This document shows positions 15,633 to 23,290 of a stretch of DNA of 23,303 nt, one piece after another (position 1 is the stretch's first letter; every line of letters begins with the position of its first letter). The position numbers were made by a program, and so were the translations under genes. Origin of the DNA: CAZYBU01 sp964645775 (GTDB lineage Bacteria; Spirochaetota; UBA4802; UBA5550); the NCBI GenBank assembly GCA_964645775.1, contig CAZYBU010000044.1:1-23303 (forward strand). The letters are read 5' to 3'. The notes beneath the pieces were generated by a model. That model worked only from the letters and a program-made list of their open reading frames with translations. It was not told where the DNA came from and did not search any database.

Positions 15633-16286
15633 TCAACCGATTGAATCAGGCGTAAGAGCTTGATTAACCGCTATAGCCCGGACCCCCATTTCAAGCATCT
15701 GTTCTTCCGTGCTTCCGGATGAAAGGTTCGTGACAATCATGGAGATGTCCCGCTTCGAGGCCTCGGAAACCATTACCCCTGTCGCGAAGCGGGAGAAGCC
15801 AAGAATCTCAGGCACCATAAGCAGGTCATAGGGAAACGTTGAACGAAGCCCCAGGAGTCCTGACCTGAACAGGAAATAGAACAGAATGGCTTCACCGAGG
15901 GATGCGGCCCGGGGAGTCCCCGGGAATGTTCTGTCCAGCAGTTTACCCGCTTTCCGGGTTGGAGGTATAAGGATGAGCGAAGCATGGGAAGAGAGTCCGG
16001 CCGGGACCCTTCCGTTTTTTATGGCAAGAATATTTACGAGGACCGTCTCCCCCTCCATCCGATCAAGAAAATCGGGGAGTTCCCAGGAAGGAGACCGGCC
16101 CTCCCTGAGGGTTTCATCCCTGAAAAGAAAAGGTGGCGAGGATTCAATCCCGGGAAGGATGTCCAGTAAAGGTGTTATGCCGGATTTAAGAAAGTATTCC
16201 GCCATCTCTTTCGCGTCAGGAGTCTCCATGTCTCCGGTGAGTGGTCTCTGGATATATTCTCTGCACCTGGTTACGGCCTGTTTCAT
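15633..16286 (-). CDS. unrecognised 217-residue protein
   Basis: I do not recognise the family. The predicted protein is soluble, mixed alpha/beta, with no clear membrane segment or signal. There are three visible blocks: an N-terminal helical region with CREYIQRPL, a middle FLDRMEGETVLVNILAIKNG segment followed by LILIPPTRKAGKLL, and a C-terminal RFATGVMVSEASKRDISM run followed by VTNLSSGSTEEQMLEMGVRA, which looks like an alternating strand-helix half of a nucleotide- or phosphate-binding fold. The ATG at 16286 has GGAG 7 bases upstream; an in-frame start at 16331 would add 15 residues with no good site. It ends 57 bases before the phosphatase gene, in the same direction, so the two may be co-transcribed. 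Codon use looks like its neighbours'. Confidence 0.6.
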   Translation of the reverse strand: MKQAVTRCREYIQRPLTGDMETPDAKEMAEYFLKSGITPLLDILPGIESSPPFLFRDETLREGRSPSWELPDFLDRMEGETVLVNILAIKNGRVPAGLSSHASLILIPPTRKAGKLLDRTFPGTPRAASLGEAILFYFLFRSGLLGLRSTFPYDLLMVPEILGFSRFATGVMVSEASKRDISMIVTNLSSGSTEEQMLEMGVRAIAVNQALTPDSIG

Positions 16287-16307
16287 GTAGCAACTCCAAT
16301 AATTTGA

Positions 16308-16336
16308 TTGATTTTCTGCCCCTTTCCCCATACTAT
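16308..16336 (+). promoter_or_regulatory. sigma-70-like promoter for the rightward unknown gene
   Basis: TTGATT (16308-16313), a 17-base spacer and TACTAT (16331-16336) form a good promoter ahead of the gene at 16388. The -10 sits in the palindrome ACTATAGT (16332-16339), so the opposite strand can also read TATAGT. The element lies in the leader of the leftward gene starting at 16286. Confidence 0.5.
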
Positions 16337-16374
16337 AGTCATTCTGGGAAAGCTGGTATTCTTTTTTGCAGGCA

Positions 16375-16381
16375 AGAGGAG
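16375..16381 (+). promoter_or_regulatory. ribosome binding site deciding the start at 16388
   Basis: AGAGGAG lies 6 bases before the ATG. It rejects a start at 16241, which would run through the divergent promoter region. Confidence 0.7.
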
Positions 16382-16387
16382 ATATTT

Positions 16388-16942
16388 ATGGCAAAGGCGA
16401 TGGACCTTATCAAGGCATATATGCAGGAAGAGATCCCCCCGGAAGGAGGTTTTATCATATCCGCGATCTTTTCGCCGGGGACTGCCTACGCTATCTATGA
16501 AATTACAGCCTACCGAAACGTCAAGGATGTGTACAAAATAAATGAGGGAATCGTTTTTAAAAGCGACGGAAACCGGACGCACATGCTGGTGGAACCGGCC
16601 ACCTATCCCTACAAATCGATAGACCCGGTAAACCGGGAGGAAGGTAGCTCCATCCCCTACAGGTTAAATGAACTTGATGTCATAACGGCGAAAGGGAATG
16701 AAAAGATCATGACTGCGAGGGAACCGATGATGCTCTACTCTTCCTTTACCATACTGGAAAAGGAGTCTGATTTTTTCGCCTTTATTTTTTATCCCACCCG
16801 GGATGTCTATATCGCTATCCGAAAGTTTCTCACGGACAGCCTCTACAATGATTGTAATATAGTAAGAAAAGATGCCGCCGAAGCGGCTGAAGCCAGTCTG
16901 GACGTGATCAAGAGCTTTACGCTCTGGCAGAAGGGGACCTAA
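16388..16942 (+). CDS. unrecognised 184-residue protein
   Basis: No family is recognised. The predicted product is soluble and mixed alpha/beta, with no signal or membrane segment. It has an N-terminal helix (AMDLIKAYMQEE), several beta-like strands (FIISAIFSPGTAYAIYEITA; SSFTILEKESDFFAFIFYP) and a C-terminal helix (EAAEASLDVIKSFTLWQ). Part of the gene is A+T-rich relative to neighbours: 16741-16800 has only 23 G or C in 60, while mutS is visibly more G+C-rich. That may mark a recent arrival or a less expressed gene. It is transcribed away from the 217-residue gene, and its stop is 76 bases before the tlyC/corC gene, which has its own promoter candidate. The reading frame, promoter and ribosome site support a real gene; function is open. 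Confidence 0.65.
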   Translation: MAKAMDLIKAYMQEEIPPEGGFIISAIFSPGTAYAIYEITAYRNVKDVYKINEGIVFKSDGNRTHMLVEPATYPYKSIDPVNREEGSSIPYRLNELDVITAKGNEKIMTAREPMMLYSSFTILEKESDFFAFIFYPTRDVYIAIRKFLTDSLYNDCNIVRKDAAEAAEASLDVIKSFTLWQKGT

Positions 16943-16949
16943 AATCGAG

Positions 16950-16977
16950 TTGACAAATGGTCACCCGGTCACATAAG
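16950..16977 (+). promoter_or_regulatory. promoter with internal direct repeat ahead of tlyC/corC
   Basis: TTGACA (16950-16955), a 16-base spacer and CATAAG (16972-16977) form a plausible promoter. GGTCAC occurs twice (16959-16964 and 16967-16972) with two C between. The repeat fills the spacer and could be an operator. Confidence 0.45.
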
Positions 16978-17018
16978 GTGCTACTCTAATACTTTATTCA
17001 GGATACCAGCTACAAGCA

Positions 17019-17849
17019 ATGACCTCAGACAGTTCGGAGCCTGGAAGTTCTCGCTTTCGGGATCTTCTTTCATCATTCAGTAAAAATCCCTTTGTGCGCA
17101 AGAAACCGATAAACGGTATCAATCTTTCTCATCTTGAGATGATGACCGCCACGCAGAATGATATGGTGAAGGGGGTTCTTAAGCTTGCGAATCAGAACGC
17201 CCGGGACATAATGATTCCGAGGGTGGACATCAAGGCGGTCGATTCACGCACCGACCTCCGAACCCTGGTCCGTTTCGTGGTCGACGCCGGGCACTCCCGC
17301 CTCCCGGTCTACGAGGAGACCATAGATAACGTCATCGGTATCCTCTACGCCAAGGATCTTTTGCCCATCCTTACCGAGAAGCCGAAAAAGTTTCAGATCA
17401 AGAAATACCTGCATGAACCCTATTTCGTGCCTGAGACCATGCCTCTGGAAGAACTTCTCCGGGAATTTCGCATGAGAAAACTCCATCTTGCCATCGTTGT
17501 GGATGAATATGGAGGGATAAGCGGTATCGTTACTCTGGAGGATGTCCTTGAGGAGATCGTGGGAGAGATCCATGACGAGTACGACATCGAGGCCCTGCCG
17601 GAGATCATCAAGGTGGGCAAAAACAGCTGGGAGGTCGATTCGAGGATGCCCCTGTTCGATTTTAATGAGAAATTGGGCCTTAATCTCCCCACGGACGATT
17701 TCGATACAGTGGGCGGAATGGTATTCGACCTCTTCGGCAAAATACCGGAACGGGACGAAATGATACGCCATGGCAGCCTTACCTTTAAAATCAAGGACAT
17801 AACCGGCACGGTCATCAACCGCATTCAGGTAACTCTTGCCAGGAAATAA
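17019..17849 (+). CDS. tlyC: CBS-pair TlyC/CorC protein without membrane domain
   Basis: This 276-residue protein has a serine-rich start, a pair of CBS domains (about 60-190) and a C-terminal CorC/HlyC domain (about 195-276). Diagnostic motifs are ARDIMIPRVDIKAV (61-74), GHSRLPVYEET (91-101), VVDEYGGISGIVTLEDVLEE (160-179) and VGGMVFDLFGKIPERDE (231-247). There is no DUF21 membrane domain, so it belongs to the soluble TlyC/CorC group. In spirochaetes these were named haemolysins, but related CorC proteins act in Mg/Co handling; neither role is proven here. The ATG at 17019 has only a distant AGGA, so an internal ATG at 17139 or 17142 is not excluded. recO begins 2 bases after its stop, so the two are likely co-transcribed. 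Confidence 0.85.
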   Translation: MTSDSSEPGSSRFRDLLSSFSKNPFVRKKPINGINLSHLEMMTATQNDMVKGVLKLANQNARDIMIPRVDIKAVDSRTDLRTLVRFVVDAGHSRLPVYEETIDNVIGILYAKDLLPILTEKPKKFQIKKYLHEPYFVPETMPLEELLREFRMRKLHLAIVVDEYGGISGIVTLEDVLEEIVGEIHDEYDIEALPEIIKVGKNSWEVDSRMPLFDFNEKLGLNLPTDDFDTVGGMVFDLFGKIPERDEMIRHGSLTFKIKDITGTVINRIQVTLARK

Positions 17850-17851
17850 TC

Positions 17852-18637
17852 ATGGATATCCTCCGATACACCGGCGTGGTTCTCGCCACCAGGAACCTGG
17901 GTGAGGCGGACCTGGTCTGCCGAATCTACACCCGGGAGGAGGGTAAGGGAGAGTATATCTTCAAGGGCGTGCGAAAGAGCCGGCGCCGGTCCCGGACCGC
18001 CACGGAACCGGGCAGTCGGGTAGAGTTTCTTCATTATAATCACCCGGAAAGGGAAAGCCAGGTGGTCAGTGAGTACACCGGCTTGCGGGACACCATCCCC
18101 TTCCGGTCTGACATCCTGCGGCTCTATTCTCTTCTGTATATTCTCGAGATTACGGACCGAAGTACCGCTTCAGGGGAAAGGGGCCTCTATGAATTTCTCG
18201 AATTGGGCCTCCAGACGCTTGAGAAAAGCTCCCGCCCACGTCTTGTCGCCCTGTTTTACCTCGTCCATCTCCTGGCACGGCAGGGTATCCTGCCTGACTT
18301 CTCCAGGTGCCAGGCTTGTGGAGCATCTATGGAGGAGGCGCTTTGCGTCAGAAGGGAGTGCGGGGAACCGGTCTGCTCTTCCTGTGGCGGAAGCCCTGTG
18401 GGTGAAGAGGCGCGGGAACTCCTTTATCTCATTCCCCGGACAAAATATCGTGAGGTGGAAAACCGTCCCTGGGAAGTCGATTCAATCCGCGACCTTCTTC
18501 TGACCCTTACGCATTACCTGGAGTACCATTATGAAAAGAGGATACGCTCTTTTGACCTGCTTGAGTCGTGCGTTGACGGGGCCTCAGCCGATGAGGCGGC
18601 GCAGTGCCGGGAGGGCGACGAAGGTCCCGATGGATGA
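17852..18637 (+). CDS. recO: DNA repair protein RecO
   Basis: This 261-residue RecO acts in RecFOR recombination repair: it loads RecA on SSB-covered single-stranded DNA and anneals strands. The N-terminal OB-fold (about 1-80) begins MDILRYTGVVLATRNLGEAD with the YTREEGK-EYIFKGVRKSR segment. The helical domain holds a zinc site of two CxxC pairs, C153/C156 and C175/C178. The start has AGGA 8 bases upstream and lies 2 bases after tlyC/corC, indicating one transcript. The last 54 bases (18584-18637) overlap the end of the antisense traB gene. Because the tail SCVDGASADEAAQ is hydrophilic and non-conserved, the overlap probably costs RecO little. The partnership with an Ssb without a tail is worth noting. 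Confidence 0.93.
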   Translation: MDILRYTGVVLATRNLGEADLVCRIYTREEGKGEYIFKGVRKSRRRSRTATEPGSRVEFLHYNHPERESQVVSEYTGLRDTIPFRSDILRLYSLLYILEITDRSTASGERGLYEFLELGLQTLEKSSRPRLVALFYLVHLLARQGILPDFSRCQACGASMEEALCVRRECGEPVCSSCGGSPVGEEARELLYLIPRTKYREVENRPWEVDSIRDLLLTLTHYLEYHYEKRIRSFDLLESCVDGASADEAAQCREGDEGPDG

Positions 18638-19771
18638 CCCGATGGATGAGAAGATAAAGACCAGAAAGAGACGGGTCAGTCGGTTACTCCACCAATCTTT
18701 TATCCCCAGGACCCGGTCGCGAATCTGTTCCAGGTCCCTGACCCTGGGCCGGGCGGTCAGTGCCTGGACAAGAGCGGTTACGAAACCGGCGCCGATGGTC
18801 GGGTTCAGGCTTGTCAGGGGGGCGGCCAAAAACCCGGCGAGGATGGTGACCGGGTGGGCCAGGGCAAGTACGCAGCCCAGGGCTGAGAGGGTACCGTTTA
18901 CAAGTATCCAGTAGAGGACCACGTCGCCCGCGACCTCCCTGCGGCCGCTCAAAAAGCCCCAGCCGATAAGACCGATCACCAGAACGGGGATGACCCAGGG
19001 AAGGACCTTTCCCAGGCGAGAAGGGGGAGGGACGGTTTCGATCTCCTCCAGTTCCCGATCGCCGGGAGGGTTCTCAAGAAGTTTCAGGATACCGGGTACG
19101 TGTCCGGCGCCTACCACCGCAACGCTGTTATCTTCCCGTTCCTTCATGATCGTTCCGGCAAGGTATCGGTCTCGTTCATCAATAAGGATGTTTTTTACCT
19201 CCGGGAGTTCCTCTTCGAAGCCTTTGATCAGCTCTTCGATGGCGTCCGCGGATTTAATTGACTCGATATCCAGATTCTCGATCTCCTCGTCCTTTCCGGC
19301 AAAGAGGCCGGCAAAGATCTTCATCTTCTGCCAGAAGGAGGTGAGGCGCCAGGCCCTCTTCAGGGTAATCCCGATATTCCGGTCCACGCAGGCGATCCGG
19401 GAGCCGTTCTTCCCGGCCTCCTCTACGGCGGCCCGGAATTCGTCCCCGGGAGCGCTCCCGGTCTTCTCCGCTATCCGTTTCTGGAATGATGAAAGGATGA
19501 ACTGTCCGATGAGGAAGAAGAGCTGTTTTGTCCGGATGATACGGATGACATCCAGGTTTTCCCACATGTTTTCTTTTGTCAGGGCCTCGAGACGGGCCTC
19601 ATCCAGTTCAATGCATACGGTGTCCGGTTTGTCTTTCTCGATTATACGGCGGACCAGGTCAACGGACTCCCGGGAAACATGGGCCGTGCCGATGACGGTC
19701 AGACGGGAACCGTCGGGAAAGGTGACGCGATGCAGGTTCTGTTCCGACTCGTCGATAATCGGACCGCTCAT
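18584..19771 (-). CDS. TraB/PrgY-family membrane protein
   Basis: The 395-residue protein belongs to the TraB/PrgY/GumN family. The N-terminal soluble domain (about 1-235) has the conserved pattern GTAHVS (28-33), CIELDEAR (53-60), DERDRYLA (198-205) and VVGAGHVPGI (219-228). At the C-terminal end there are several membrane segments (about 257-275, 283-310, 312-335 and 366-392). The family is proposed to be an unusual membrane-linked protease or inhibitor of signal peptides, with conserved H and E residues; the activity here is inferred only. It overlaps the HAMP-only gene start by 4 bases (ATGA), so the two are translated together. The last 54 bases overlap the antisense end of recO. Orientation of the soluble domain is not settled. 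Confidence 0.8.
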   Translation of the reverse strand: MSGPIIDESEQNLHRVTFPDGSRLTVIGTAHVSRESVDLVRRIIEKDKPDTVCIELDEARLEALTKENMWENLDVIRIIRTKQLFFLIGQFILSSFQKRIAEKTGSAPGDEFRAAVEEAGKNGSRIACVDRNIGITLKRAWRLTSFWQKMKIFAGLFAGKDEEIENLDIESIKSADAIEELIKGFEEELPEVKNILIDERDRYLAGTIMKEREDNSVAVVGAGHVPGILKLLENPPGDRELEEIETVPPPSRLGKVLPWVIPVLVIGLIGWGFLSGRREVAGDVVLYWILVNGTLSALGCVLALAHPVTILAGFLAAPLTSLNPTIGAGFVTALVQALTARPRVRDLEQIRDRVLGIKDWWSNRLTRLFLVFIFSSIGSSIGTFVALPALRRLIG

Positions 19772-20328
19772 GAAGACTCCTCGTTGCCGGTCTCCGGGGA
19801 TTCTTTTTCATCGTAGCGGTCCAGCAGTTGTCCCAGGAGGTCATAGAAGTCCTTGAGTTCGTCTTTTTCACGAAGGGGCCTCATGCTGGGGGACTTCCCG
19901 CTCAGGATGTCCCGTATCTGGTTCGACATAACGTAAATGGGCCCGGAAATCCGGTGGGATTGCCGGATCAGAAGCCCGTAAAGGAGCACACCCTGGGCGA
20001 GGACGATGATCATCAGAGCGATGAGAAGATAGCGGTTCCGGGTAATGATATCTTTAAGTTGTTCCATGTTACGGTTATGATTTGTTCGGTTCGCTTCAAA
20101 GGCCTGCTGGTAGGTGGAGTCCTCGATGGACTCCGCCTGCATGGAGAAGAAATCCATGATGGAAGCTTCTATCTCGTAAATGTTTCGTATCCGCTCGTTG
20201 TTCAGGACCACGGAAAAAGCGATGATACCGACAATAAGCGCCGTTATAAAGGAAACAACACCTATGATCGTGAAGGTGTAGCGAAGCTGAAAGCTTCGGT
20301 CTATGATGTACTGTTTTCGGTTGCTCAT
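19768..20328 (-). CDS. HAMP-only two-segment membrane protein
   Basis: This 186-residue protein has the layout of a sensor stub: membrane segment 1 (about 19-42), a short extracytoplasmic loop of about 57 residues, membrane segment 2 (about 100-121), a HAMP-like region (about 122-173, with conserved P130 and D156-E157-L158) and an acidic tail. No kinase, cyclase or methyl-accepting output domain follows; the gene ends at 19768 with a 4-base overlap into traB. GGGGGG precedes the ATG at 20328 by 4 bases. The maf gene ends 20 bases upstream. The protein may transmit a signal by contact, with TraB as the obvious partner. Other readings are a degenerate chemoreceptor or a membrane-domain helper. 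The family is not one I can name. Confidence 0.7.
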   Translation of the reverse strand: MSNRKQYIIDRSFQLRYTFTIIGVVSFITALIVGIIAFSVVLNNERIRNIYEIEASIMDFFSMQAESIEDSTYQQAFEANRTNHNRNMEQLKDIITRNRYLLIALMIIVLAQGVLLYGLLIRQSHRISGPIYVMSNQIRDILSGKSPSMRPLREKDELKDFYDLLGQLLDRYDEKESPETGNEESS

Positions 20329-20348
20329 AATGCCCCCCCGGACTGAGG

Positions 20349-20966
20349 CTATGTTGCCCCTGCTGTGCGAAGAGTCAATATATTTTCTGCCAGACCTTGC
20401 TCCGCTGTCATGGCAAAAAATCTCCTCAGGGGGAACCCGATGACATTGGTGAGAGATCCTTCAATGGAGTCGATGATCTGGCGCCCTTCCTCCTGAATGG
20501 CGTATCCTCCCGCCTTGTCCGACCATTCGATCAGGGAGAGGTAGGTGTCGATGATTCGGTCTGTAAGTACGCGAAATCGGACCAGGGTCTCTTCCAGGCT
20601 GGTCGATTCGGACCACGCGCCGTCGTTTCTCCATGCCAGATTAAGGGCCGTTATAACGGAGTGTTCCCTGCCGGAGAGAAGGGCAAGATACTCCCGGGCC
20701 TGTCGGATATGTTCCGGCTTTCCAAGGATGAGTGAATCTGCCGTGACCGTCGTGTCAGATGTTATCAGGAGAAGATCACGCTCTTTCGGAAGCTGATCCT
20801 GGAGGGATCGCGATTTCTCCAGGGCCATGCGGAGGGTGTAGTCAAAGGGGTTTTCATTCTCTCCCGGACGCTCGTCCACATCGGGCGAAAGACTTTTCAG
20901 GTGAGGCAGGATACCGGAAAGTATTTGCCTGCGGCGGGGGGAGGCTGAACCGAGGATGACCTCCAT
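20349..20966 (-). CDS. maf: Maf-like nucleoside triphosphate pyrophosphatase
   Basis: This 205-residue protein hydrolyses non-canonical or pyrimidine nucleoside triphosphates to monophosphates and pyrophosphate (house-cleaning role). Motifs are ILGSASPRRRQIL (4-16), ITSDTTVTADSLILGKP (68-84, with the catalytic Asp in SDTTV), REHSVITALNL (100-110) and DKAGGYAIQEEGRQIIDSIE (150-169). The usual ADTVV is SDTTV here, a mild change. The gene begins immediately after the rel stop with no intergenic base, which fits coupling of (p)ppGpp metabolism and nucleotide clean-up. The start has no clear ribosome site of its own, so read-through coupling is likely. The YhdE/YceF subgroup cannot be fixed by eye. 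Confidence 0.92.
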   Translation of the reverse strand: MEVILGSASPRRRQILSGILPHLKSLSPDVDERPGENENPFDYTLRMALEKSRSLQDQLPKERDLLLITSDTTVTADSLILGKPEHIRQAREYLALLSGREHSVITALNLAWRNDGAWSESTSLEETLVRFRVLTDRIIDTYLSLIEWSDKAGGYAIQEEGRQIIDSIEGSLTNVIGFPLRRFFAMTAEQGLAENILTLRTAGAT

Positions 20967-23018
20967 CTACTTGAGTATAACCTTCTCGTTCATTTTGAAG
21001 ACCTCGGTCACGTTCTTCAGGGACCGTATCTTCTCCATGATGGCATTGAGGTGATCATTGCTTGTAACCTCAAGGACGAATTTGAGCACAGCATTGTCCT
21101 GTTCCTTTACCTCCGCTTCCATTTTTATGATGTTAGTGTGGGCGTTTGAAATCTTTTCCGCCATGTCTTTTAAAAGGTTCGGGCGGTCGATGGCCTTGAC
21201 GCACACCTTAACCGGAAAGTAGCTGTCCCTGGATTCTTCCCATACAATGTTGATCAGGCGTTCCGGTTCCGTCATGAGCCGTTTAAGCTGGGGACAGTCA
21301 CGCTTGTGCACGGTGATGCCCCGGCCCCGGGTGACGAAACCGACGGCGTCATCTCCCGGGATGGGCTGGCAGCACTGAGAGAGTCGAATCATGACATTGG
21401 ACGCGCCGGCCACACTTACGGGAGTGTTCTTCTGGCGCGACAGTTTTTTCAGCTTGATATGTTCATCGGATGGTATGCTCACTGAGGCGCGGGCTTCCGC
21501 TTCCTTTTCCCTGCGCTTTTCCTCGGCCGCCGCAGCGTCCCGTTCTGCTTCCTGGATCAGATTGTTGTTCTTTCTCAGCCAGTTTCGTATTTTATAACGG
21601 GCGTTGGATGATTTTACGAACTTCAGCCATTCCCTGGAAGGGTGGGCCTTTTTACTTGTCTGGATCTCGACGATGTCGCCGCTCTGGAGGCGTGAACGAA
21701 GAGGAACCATCTTGTTGTTTACCTTCGCCCCGCTGGCGTGGTTTCCCACCTCGGTATGAATGGCGTAGGCGAAATCGACGGGGGTGGCGTCCTTGGCCAG
21801 GTTGATGATCTTTCCCCTCGGGGTAAAGACGAAGATCTCGTCCTCGTAGAGGTCCATCTTCAGGTCGGTCATGAATTCACGGGAGCTGTTGGTGTCGCTA
21901 TAGGTCTCGGAAAAGTTCTGGAGGATGGCCAGTTCCGGGGTGGCCCGTCTGGGACCGATATGGTCTTTGTAGAGCCAGTGGGCGGCGATACCCATCTCTG
22001 CCGTGGCGTGCATCTCCCGGGTCCGAATCTGGACTTCAAGGGGATGGCCCTCGGGACCGATGACCGTTGTGTGGAGCGACTGGTACATGTTGGCCTTGGG
22101 AACGGCGATATAGTCCTTGAATCTTGAGGCGATGGGGGACCAGAGTGTGTGTATGGTTCCCAGGATGGCGTAGCAGTTCCGGATTTCATCGGTTATTACC
22201 CGTATTCCCCGGATATCGTATATCTCCTCGAAGTTCTTATCCTGCTCCTGCATCTTTTTAAAGATGGAATAGAGATGTTTGGCCCGTCCCTCTATTTCAA
22301 AGTCAATCCCCATCCTGCCGAGATGATCGATAAGCTGTGTCCGTACGTTGTTCAGGTACTCTTCGACCTCGTTCTCCCGTTTCTGGACCCTTCGTTTAAG
22401 GTCCATGTACTCCTCGAAATAGAGTACATAAAAACTCAGGTCTTCAAGCTCTGAGCTGACGCGGTTCATGCCGAGTCGCCGTGCCAGAGGAGCGTAAAGT
22501 TCCATGGTTTCCAGGGCGATACGGTATCGTTTGTCCAGACGCTGGAACATGATGGTCCGCATGTTATGGAGCTTGTCCGCCAGCTTGATGAGGATGACCC
22601 TCACGTCCCTGATGGTGGCGATAAGCATTTTGCGGAGGGTCTCGGCCTGGGCCGTGGCCCTGGAACGGTTCTTTATGTGGGATATCTTGGTGACGCCGTC
22701 CACCAGGAGGGCTACCTCTTCTCCGAATTCCTTCCGGATGTCGTTCAGATTGAAACCGGTGTCTTCCACGATGTCATGGAGGAGGGCCGCAGAGATGGTC
22801 GTGCAGTCCAGTTTGAGGCGGGCCAGGATGATGGCTACTTCCAGGGGATGGGTGATATAGGGTTCGCCGGAGAACCGGGTCGTGCCTTCGTGGGCCATGT
22901 CAGAGAACTCGTAGGCCCGGCGAATCAGGTCGAGATCGGCGTCGGGATTGTATTCGCTGATGTGCTTTATCAGGGTGTCGATGTCCCTGCTTCGTATTTT
23001 AAGTTCAAGATCGGGCAT
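20967..23018 (-). CDS. rel: bifunctional (p)ppGpp synthetase/hydrolase
   Basis: This is a full-length (683 residues) long RSH protein controlling the stringent response. Its parts are an HD hydrolase domain (H57, and H81-D82 with E85-D86 of LLHDIVEDTG), a synthetase domain with RFKD (299-302, the RXKD form of bifunctional enzymes) and YQSLHTTVIG, a TGS domain (about 390-460), a conserved-Cys domain (LSQCCQPIPGD, RDCPQ) and a C-terminal ACT domain (about 605-683). Both activities should therefore be present. The ATG at 23018 was chosen because GGGAG lies 10 bases upstream; a TTG at 23069 in frame would overlap a -35-like element and add 17 unconserved residues. The gene heads the leftward rel-maf-HAMP-traB unit. 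Confidence 0.95.
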   Translation of the reverse strand: MPDLELKIRSRDIDTLIKHISEYNPDADLDLIRRAYEFSDMAHEGTTRFSGEPYITHPLEVAIILARLKLDCTTISAALLHDIVEDTGFNLNDIRKEFGEEVALLVDGVTKISHIKNRSRATAQAETLRKMLIATIRDVRVILIKLADKLHNMRTIMFQRLDKRYRIALETMELYAPLARRLGMNRVSSELEDLSFYVLYFEEYMDLKRRVQKRENEVEEYLNNVRTQLIDHLGRMGIDFEIEGRAKHLYSIFKKMQEQDKNFEEIYDIRGIRVITDEIRNCYAILGTIHTLWSPIASRFKDYIAVPKANMYQSLHTTVIGPEGHPLEVQIRTREMHATAEMGIAAHWLYKDHIGPRRATPELAILQNFSETYSDTNSSREFMTDLKMDLYEDEIFVFTPRGKIINLAKDATPVDFAYAIHTEVGNHASGAKVNNKMVPLRSRLQSGDIVEIQTSKKAHPSREWLKFVKSSNARYKIRNWLRKNNNLIQEAERDAAAAEEKRREKEAEARASVSIPSDEHIKLKKLSRQKNTPVSVAGASNVMIRLSQCCQPIPGDDAVGFVTRGRGITVHKRDCPQLKRLMTEPERLINIVWEESRDSYFPVKVCVKAIDRPNLLKDMAEKISNAHTNIIKMEAEVKEQDNAVLKFVLEVTSNDHLNAIMEKIRSLKNVTEVFKMNEKVILK

Positions 23019-23039
23019 CTCAGTATCACTCCCTTTTGT

Positions 23040-23069
23040 ACAGTAGGGAAGGCGCTCTCTCAGCGTCAA
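23040..23069 (-). promoter_or_regulatory. candidate promoter of the rel unit
   Basis: On the - strand, TTGACG (23069-23064), an 18-base spacer and TACTGT (23045-23040) lie just ahead of the rel start. The -10 is poor (3 of 6) and the predicted leader is very short, so this is tentative. Confidence 0.35.
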
Positions 23070-23079
23070 CTGATAAAAT

Positions 23080-23110
23080 CGGGTTTACTGATTTGTTGTC
23101 AGTAATCCCG
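23080..23110 (-). terminator. imperfect hairpin upstream of rel
   Basis: CGGG-T-TTACTGA (23080-23091) pairs with TCAGTAA-T-CCCG (23099-23110) with one mismatch and a TTTGTTG loop. On the - strand it is followed shortly by TTTT. It could end a leftward gene lying to the right, before the rel promoter. Confidence 0.4.
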
Positions 23111-23202
23111 GGTTGTTACTTTTCATTATTTCTTATTATTTCAGGTTTTGCTCCCCAGCAGGATCCATGATTTGCTATTGTTGCGATGATTAAAAACCAA
23201 CT

Positions 23203-23277
23203 TTCTGTTCTTTTTGTTCTCCTGAAATCTTTTTTTGCGAGATCTTGCTCTCCTGAATCGTTCTGTTCTTTTTGTTC
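23203..23277. repeat. two copies of a 17-base direct repeat
   Basis: TTCTGTTCTTTTTGTTC occurs identically at 23203-23219 and 23261-23277. Between them CTCCTGAAATC (23219-23229) is echoed by CTCCTGAATCG (23250-23260), so a composite unit seems to be duplicated with order shift. Confidence 0.75.
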
Positions 23278-23290
23278 GCCCAAAAAGAAC
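23265..23290. repeat. 10-bp inverted repeat in the right-edge repeat block
   Basis: GTTCTTTTTG (23265-23274) and CAAAAAGAAC (23281-23290) are exact complements around TTCGCC. A further CAAAAAGG follows at 23291-23298. The block is cut by the window edge. Confidence 0.7.

Noticed and set aside
18990..19856. 288-codon open frame antisense to traB
   Set aside because: It is Ser/Arg-rich without motifs and covers the conserved traB gene on the other strand.
22062..22123. Met in place of Gly in the Rel synthetase KANMYQSLHT motif
   Set aside because: As I recall, other long Rel proteins of Gram-positive bacteria also have NMYQSLHT, so it is ordinary variation.
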